Positions 6,242 to 9,428 of a stretch of DNA of 9,428 bases are shown here, piece by piece. The translations under genes were made by a program, and so were the position numbers. A model generated the notes under the pieces. That model did not search any database. It saw only the letters and a program-made list of their open reading frames with translations, and had not been told where the DNA came from. Positions within the stretch are counted from its first letter, which is position 1, and each line of letters opens with the position of its first letter. The DNA is from Pseudomonadota bacterium (lineage in GTDB: Bacteria; Pseudomonadota; Alphaproteobacteria; JAAXGF01). The DNA is taken from positions 1 to 9,428 of the forward strand of contig JADFMW010000101.1 of NCBI GenBank assembly GCA_022563655.1, given 5' to 3'.

Positions 6242-7345
6242 ATGTTGGTGGATTTCACAGCAAACCGGCGGCCGCCATCCGACCTGAAAGGTAGCGCCTT
6301 CAGCGGGCTGGTCCTCCTTCTCGTCGTCCTTTCTCCGCTCGCAGCGCGCGCCGGCGCGTTCGAGACCGCGCTCCTCGACGCGGCGGCGGCGGGCGACGCG
6401 GTGCTCGCCGAAGCGTTGCTCGACCACGGCGCCGACGTCGATGGCCGCGACCGGCCGGGCGGCTCGACGCCGCTCATGGTGGCGGCCGGGCAGGGGCGCC
6501 TGGCCATCGTCGAGCTCCTCCTCGATCGGGGGGCCGATGTGGACGCCGCCTCAGCCGACGGCGAGACCGCGTTGATGAAGGCGGCCCGCCACAGTCACGC
6601 AAACGTGATCGAAATCCTGGTCGCGGCCGGCGCCGACGTCCACCGCCGCAACGCGACCCGGGCCAACACGGCGCTCATCATCGCTGCCTTTCGCCCCGGT
6701 GGGCACGCCGCCGTGCGCGCGCTGCTCGCCGCCGGCGCCAAGGTCGACGCCAGTGCAAACGACGGCTGGACCGCGCTGCTCGCCGCCACACGATCTCTCG
6801 ATGAGTTCGTGCTGGCCGAGCTCCTCGCCGCCGGCGCCGACCCCGACGCGGCGGCCGATGACGACCTCACGCCGCTGCTGCTCGCGGTGCAACTCGGGCA
6901 CTCCGTGGGCGTCCGGATTCTCCTGGCCTACAACCCCGAGGTCGACGCCCACGCAGCCGACGGGCGGTCGGCCCTCGCCTGGGCCGCAGCGGATGGCAAC
7001 GACGAGATGGTGGCCAAACTCATCGAGCACGGCGCCAGGGTCGACACCTTCGGGCGCGACGGCCACACCCCCCTGATGCTCGCCGCGCGGGGCGGCCACA
7101 CGCAAGCCGTCGCGGCCTTGCTCTACAGCGGCGCCGACGTCACCGCGCGCAACTCGGCCAACGGCAACACGGCGCTCATGCTGGCCGCCAACAGCGGCGT
7201 GCTGTCCGCGGTGCGGCTGCTGGTCGCCGCGGGCGCAGACGCCAACGCCCGCGCCGACGATGGCTGGACCGCGCTCGAAGCGGCCGGGATGATCAGCGCC
7301 GAGGAGATCGCCGCGGTGCTGCGGCGCGCCGGCGCCCGCGAGTGA
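6242..7345 (+). CDS. Exported ankyrin-repeat protein
   Basis: The product is 367 residues. Residues 20-37 form a hydrophobic stretch ending SPLAARA, followed by GAFET. This looks like a Sec signal peptide cut after Ala37, though the polar n-region of about 19 residues is long. The rest is built of about ten ankyrin repeats of 33-34 residues, recognisable by repeated G-x-TALxxAA and LLxxGADVdaR/A segments, for example GSTPLMVAAGQGRLAIVELL and GHTPLMLAARGGHTQAVAAL. The last repeat (GWTALEAAGMISAEEIAAVL) is a capping one. Ankyrin stacks bind other proteins; the export signal places this one in the periplasm or envelope, and no enzyme domain is attached. The start ATG at 6242 has no evident ribosome binding site, so the true start is uncertain; GTG at 6248 would shorten it by two. 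It is divergent from tctC and probably unrelated to transport. The partner is unknown. Confidence 0.88.
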   Translation: MLVDFTANRRPPSDLKGSAFSGLVLLLVVLSPLAARAGAFETALLDAAAAGDAVLAEALLDHGADVDGRDRPGGSTPLMVAAGQGRLAIVELLLDRGADVDAASADGETALMKAARHSHANVIEILVAAGADVHRRNATRANTALIIAAFRPGGHAAVRALLAAGAKVDASANDGWTALLAATRSLDEFVLAELLAAGADPDAAADDDLTPLLLAVQLGHSVGVRILLAYNPEVDAHAADGRSALAWAAADGNDEMVAKLIEHGARVDTFGRDGHTPLMLAARGGHTQAVAALLYSGADVTARNSANGNTALMLAANSGVLSAVRLLVAAGADANARADDGWTALEAAGMISAEEIAAVLRRAGARE

Positions 7346-7360
7346 ACGCCCGCGAGTGAA
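7333..7360. repeat. Perfect tandem duplication, 2 x 14 bp, across the ankyrin-gene stop
   Basis: CGCCCGCGAGTGAA occurs at 7333-7346 and 7347-7360, followed by a third partial copy of six bases (7361-7366). The first copy holds the last codons and the TGA stop (7343-7345) of the ankyrin gene. The duplicate TGA (7357-7359) falls in another frame because the period is 14. Confidence 0.95.
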
Positions 7361-7376
7361 CGCCCGATCAAATCGC

Positions 7377-7405
7377 TTCACGGCGTTTCGCAGCGACGGT
7401 ACAAT
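7377..7405 (+). promoter_or_regulatory. Candidate promoter for the small membrane protein (TTCACG - 17 nt - TACAAT)
   Basis: TTCACG (7377-7382) and TACAAT (7400-7405) are 17 nt apart, the ideal sigma-70 spacing, with a good -10 and a moderate -35 box. It faces the small gene at 7567. The call rests on consensus only. Confidence 0.4.
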
Positions 7406-7516
7406 AGCAAGTAGGAGACCGCGCTAGCCGCGACGCCCTGGGCCTGCGCGCGGGCGCCGAGGAGGGTTCGGCGCGGGCTGTCAGGTCGGGCTTGTTGGGC
7501 ATCGGCGGCCCGCACC

Positions 7517-7554
7517 GCCCGCCATCGGCCAGTTTGCCCGCCATCGGCCAGTTT
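7517..7554. repeat. Perfect tandem duplication, 2 x 19 bp, next to a ribosome binding site
   Basis: GCCCGCCATCGGCCAGTTT occurs at 7517-7535 and 7536-7554. The second copy ends directly against the GGAGGA ribosome binding site (7555-7560) of the small membrane protein gene, so the duplication lengthened the 5' leader. Confidence 0.95.
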
Positions 7555-7566
7555 GGAGGATCTGGT

Positions 7567-7692
7567 ATGAAATCCATGTTGCTCGGATTCGCAGTCAGCA
7601 TCGCCATCGCCATCGTCGTCGGCGTGGTCATGTACAACATCAACCCCGGCAGCGATGAGCGCTACTCGGCGCCAACCAGCGTGCGGCTTTAG
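7567..7692 (+). CDS. 41-residue single-pass membrane protein of unknown function
   Basis: The ATG at 7567-7569 is preceded by GGAGGA six nt upstream (7555-7560), the best ribosome binding site in the window, which argues strongly that this short frame is translated. The product begins MKSM and has one hydrophobic helix (about residues 5-22, GFAVSIAIAIVVGVVMY). A short polar tail, NINPGSDERYSAPTSVRL, follows. The layout is that of small inner-membrane proteins with an outside or periplasmic tail. I do not recognise a named family with certainty. It lies between the ankyrin gene and a gene of unknown function on the same strand, but the gaps (about 220 and 170 bp) and its own candidate promoter suggest separate transcription. 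Confidence 0.75.
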   Translation: MKSMLLGFAVSIAIAIVVGVVMYNINPGSDERYSAPTSVRL

Positions 7693-7861
7693 CGCTTGAT
7701 GCGCACACCCAAGCCGTGAGCCTGTCCTTTGGCTCTGGCCTTTGGAGAGCGCGCTATCTGCGGTCACTCATCCCGCCTTGCGCAGGTCGTCGCGATAGTG
7801 TCAAAATCCAAATCAGCCTGATCGAAAGCCCATCTGGGAATCTTGGACAGCGACAGCTAAC

Positions 7862-8194
7862 GTGAGATCACCTGCTGTTCCCGCTGACGCAGACGTGCCC
7901 GGCGTCTTTTTCGTCGATGACGCCGGGACGGCACAGCTCGTCCACGAATACCAGGGCGGCGACTACACCCTTGCCGACATCGTCCCCAATTTCCAGCTCG
8001 GCGAACTCGTCGAGTCCGGCAACGAGGACGAGACCGTGCTCCTGCTGACCCGCGACGACCTCCGCACCCTGAAGTGGATGGCCGACGCATACAGCTTCGA
8101 CCACGAGGAAGCGTTCATCGAGATGTGCCTGGAGATCACACGCTTCGCCATCGGGCGAAAGGGCGACGAACTCAGTTTTATGGCGAATTTTTGA
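7862..8194 (+). CDS. Acidic 110-residue protein of unknown function
   Basis: I do not recognise the family. The product is acidic and soluble, with no signal peptide or membrane segment. The first part (VPGVFFVDDAGTAQLVHEY) looks like short strands. The middle, DYTLADIVPNFQLGELVESG, is followed by a probable helical segment LTRDDLRTLKWMADAYSFDHEEAFIEM and a C-terminal end in GDELSFMANF. Its mixed, non-repetitive composition speaks for real coding against the Arg/Gly-rich frames on the other strand. The start is uncertain: GTG at 7862 is the only common start before the conserved-looking part, without a clear ribosome binding site, and the frame is open back to a TAG at 7796-7798. A weak inverted repeat (AACCC/GGGTT, 8205-8217) follows the stop. 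Confidence 0.6.
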   Translation: MRSPAVPADADVPGVFFVDDAGTAQLVHEYQGGDYTLADIVPNFQLGELVESGNEDETVLLLTRDDLRTLKWMADAYSFDHEEAFIEMCLEITRFAIGRKGDELSFMANF

Positions 8195-8483
8195 GGTGTA
8201 GCCCAACCCGCCGGGTTCAATGGCCATCGCAACGACAATGCTCGCGATGGGCGAGAATGGGCTGATTCGATGACGTGATGATCGGAACAGGGCTCATTCG
8301 ACGCTTCCCGGAGCGGGTCAACGCTCGTCGCACGGTTGGCGCGAAGCGGTGTTCGATCCCATCCGTCGGCAGTTTTCCACCTACGGTTTTCGGAGGACGG
8401 TTACCAATCCGAAAATGTGCTGGTTTCCCGCTGCGCCTGAAACCGCGCGGTGCCGGCGGCAGTGCCGGTCACAGGGCCGCAAG
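8195..8483. other. Intergenic region between convergent genes
   Basis: 289 bp between the 110-residue gene (plus) and the TPR/oxygenase gene (minus). Besides the weak inverted repeat just after the left gene, there are CCATCGC/GCGATGG (8224-8230, 8244-8250) and TTTTCGGA/TCCGAAAA (8387-8394, 8408-8415). The last lies about 70 bp past the minus-strand gene end and could act as a terminator stem, though no T-run follows. Open frames here have skewed composition and no ribosome binding site. Confidence 0.5.
8387..8415 (-). terminator. Possible terminator stem, 8-bp arms
   Basis: TTTTCGGA (8387-8394) and TCCGAAAA (8408-8415) form an 8-bp stem with a 13-nt loop, downstream of the minus-strand TPR/oxygenase gene. 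The T/A ends of the arms are part of the stem and no separate U-tract follows, so termination is doubtful. Confidence 0.25.
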
Positions 8484-8497
8484 TCACAGGGCCGCAA
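8468..8497. repeat. Perfect tandem duplication, 2 x 15 bp, across the stop of the TPR/oxygenase gene
   Basis: GTCACAGGGCCGCAA occurs at 8468-8482 and 8483-8497. The copy at 8483-8497 contains the last codons and the TGA stop (8484-8486, minus) of the gene. The other copy repeats that TGA in frame (8469-8471), giving a backup stop five codons later. Confidence 0.95.
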
Positions 8498-9428
8498 GCG
8501 CGGTTCTGTCTTCCGGAAGTACGTCGAAGGCGATGCTGATGCGCGTTCCGGCCGTCTTAAACGGCACGGTCCGGTGGTAGAAGTAGGAAGGGAATGACAG
8601 CATCAGCCCTTCCTCGGGCTGGACCGCTTTCACATCGGGCTCCACCGTGCAGTGGATATGCTCTGGCGGCCGGCCAAATTCGATCCACCCTGCCTGTCGC
8701 TGTCCGGGCATACTGACGATATCCGGCAGTTGAACGTAGTAGACGCCACTCAGCCACGCGGATGGGTGAATATGCGGGATTTGATGCCCCTGCGCTTCCA
8801 TGACAACACCCCAGCCACTCAGACGCCAACGTTGTGGCGGGTTGGCGAGGAACGGATCCGGCAAATCCGCCGGCAGCGATCGCTGGTAGCCTTCGACCGA
8901 ATCGCGGATCATTCCTTCCAACACTGCGATCGGCCCCTTCGGCTCAACCAGTATCTCGCCAGTGTGCTTGCCTAAACGGGTTGCGTGACTGGTGGGTGCG
9001 AAAACCAGCGTCGGATGTGCGCAAACCTCCCGCGCCAGCGCCGCGTTGAAGTCCGCCAGGCTAGCAAAGCCAGCCGGGGCCTTGAAGTGCGTGGGCCGGA
9101 TGAGCCGGTCGTAGTCGCCCAGAAAGCGAGCCGCAGAGCGTTCGCCGAGTTCCTGAAGCGCGAAGACTTTGAATGCAAGGACGCTCCGGTCGCCAGGATG
9201 AGCCTTGAGATAGGCGTCGCAGACCTCCACCGCCGCGCGCGGGTCACCCCGTTCCAAAAGGACGTCGCCAAGGTTAGCGTGCGCCTGAGCGTAGTCCGGC
9301 TCGATTGCGATGGCGCGCTGGTAAGCTGCCACGGCGTCGTCGAGCTTGCCCAATTCCTGCAACACAATGCCGAGGTTGACATGCGCCCCGACATGGTCCG
9401 GTTTGATGTCGAGGGTGCTGTGGTAAGC
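8484..9428 (-). CDS. TPR protein with C-terminal 2OG-Fe(II) oxygenase domain (5' end beyond the window)
   Basis: The minus-strand frame is open from the window's right edge to TGA at 8484-8486, so 314 residues are seen and the N-terminus is missing. Residues 1 to about 110 are tetratricopeptide repeats (AHVNLGIVLQELGKLDDAVA, then AHANLGDVLLERGDPRAAVE), a protein-binding scaffold that probably starts further upstream. From about residue 170 comes a domain like the putative 2OG-Fe(II) oxygenases that often follow TPRs. It contains RLSGWGVVM, then QIPHIHPSAWLSGVYYVQLP with H219 and H221, and LSFPSYFYHRTVPF with H285. R296 (in TRISIAFDV) is placed to bind 2-oxoglutarate. H-x-H at the first metal site, where most 2OG enzymes have H-x-D/E, is worth noting. 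Such enzymes hydroxylate proteins or small molecules; the substrate is unknown. Confidence 0.85.
   Translation of the reverse strand, partial: AYHSTLDIKPDHVGAHVNLGIVLQELGKLDDAVAAYQRAIAIEPDYAQAHANLGDVLLERGDPRAAVEVCDAYLKAHPGDRSVLAFKVFALQELGERSAARFLGDYDRLIRPTHFKAPAGFASLADFNAALAREVCAHPTLVFAPTSHATRLGKHTGEILVEPKGPIAVLEGMIRDSVEGYQRSLPADLPDPFLANPPQRWRLSGWGVVMEAQGHQIPHIHPSAWLSGVYYVQLPDIVSMPGQRQAGWIEFGRPPEHIHCTVEPDVKAVQPEEGLMLSFPSYFYHRTVPFKTAGTRISIAFDVLPEDRTALAAL

Larger units (their letters stand above)
7346..7566. other. Leader region upstream of the small membrane protein gene
   Basis: No protein is supported here. Contents: the tail of the 14-bp duplication, a candidate promoter at 7377-7405, an inverted repeat with 7-bp arms (GCGCCGA at 7454-7460, TCGGCGC at 7468-7474) whose loop is GGAGGGT, and a 19-bp tandem duplication ending at the ribosome binding site of the next gene. 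If the promoter is real, the leader would be about 155 nt, long enough for RNA-level control or a small RNA. Confidence 0.5.

Noticed and set aside
6034..6507. 157-codon minus-strand frame upstream of and opposite the ankyrin gene
   Set aside because: Low-complexity Ala/Arg/Ser composition, overlapping the hairpin and the ankyrin start; no protein features.
6191..7554. Possible CRISPR array from the repeated short units
   Set aside because: The units are different from one another, occur only twice each and have no spacers.
8275..8580. 101-codon plus-strand frame between the convergent genes
   Set aside because: Ser/Arg/Ala-rich, no ribosome binding site, runs over the 15-bp duplication and into the antisense of the oxygenase gene.

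Overview
The window is GC-rich chromosomal-type DNA. Its gene families (a TctCBA tripartite tricarboxylate transporter with an FCD-type GntR regulator, a TPR/2OG oxygenase, a HemW-like remnant) fit a free-living proteobacterium, most likely an alphaproteobacterium. That placement is inference from gene content and composition; there is no rRNA or tRNA to fix it. I see no IS transposase, integrase, CRISPR array or RNA gene.

Left part (1-1696): positions 1-236 hold nothing I can name. At 237-635 (minus strand) lies the C-terminal part of a PD-(D/E)XK nuclease with no start codon. Next to it, at 641-1696 (minus), is a thiamine-diphosphate enzyme of the acetolactate-synthase type that loses its C-terminal cofactor domain. 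Its last ~60 residues look instead like the C-terminus of HemW. These truncated pieces in a row mark an old rearrangement joint or an assembly chimera.

Centre (641-6040, all minus strand, transcribed right to left): tctC (periplasmic binding protein), tctB (small membrane subunit), tctA (large permease), a 261-bp gap, a GntR/FCD regulator, and the TPP enzyme. The reading is a carboxylate uptake system followed by its own regulator and a catabolic enzyme. A 15-bp motif occurs at 5976-5990 (upstream of tctC) and again at 2517-2531 (upstream of gntR) with 13 of 15 bases the same. In both places it overlaps a plausible -10 box, so it is a candidate operator for this regulator, controlling transporter uptake and its own synthesis.

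Right part (6040-9428): an exported protein made of about ten ankyrin repeats (plus), a 41-residue single-pass membrane protein with a good ribosome binding site (plus), a 110-residue acidic protein of unknown function (plus), and at the right edge a TPR protein ending in a 2OG-Fe(II) oxygenase domain (minus, 5' part beyond the window).

A pattern unexplained by the genes runs through the window: five perfect two-copy tandem duplications of 14-19 bp (2587-2624, 6191-6220, 7333-7360, 7517-7554, 8468-8497), all with different sequences and all in intergenic DNA or at a gene end. Two of them duplicate a stop codon. This looks like a genome-level mutational or repair signature. I found no convincing new multi-gene system; the strongest leads are the duplication pattern, the shared operator and the fused TPP/HemW reading frame.
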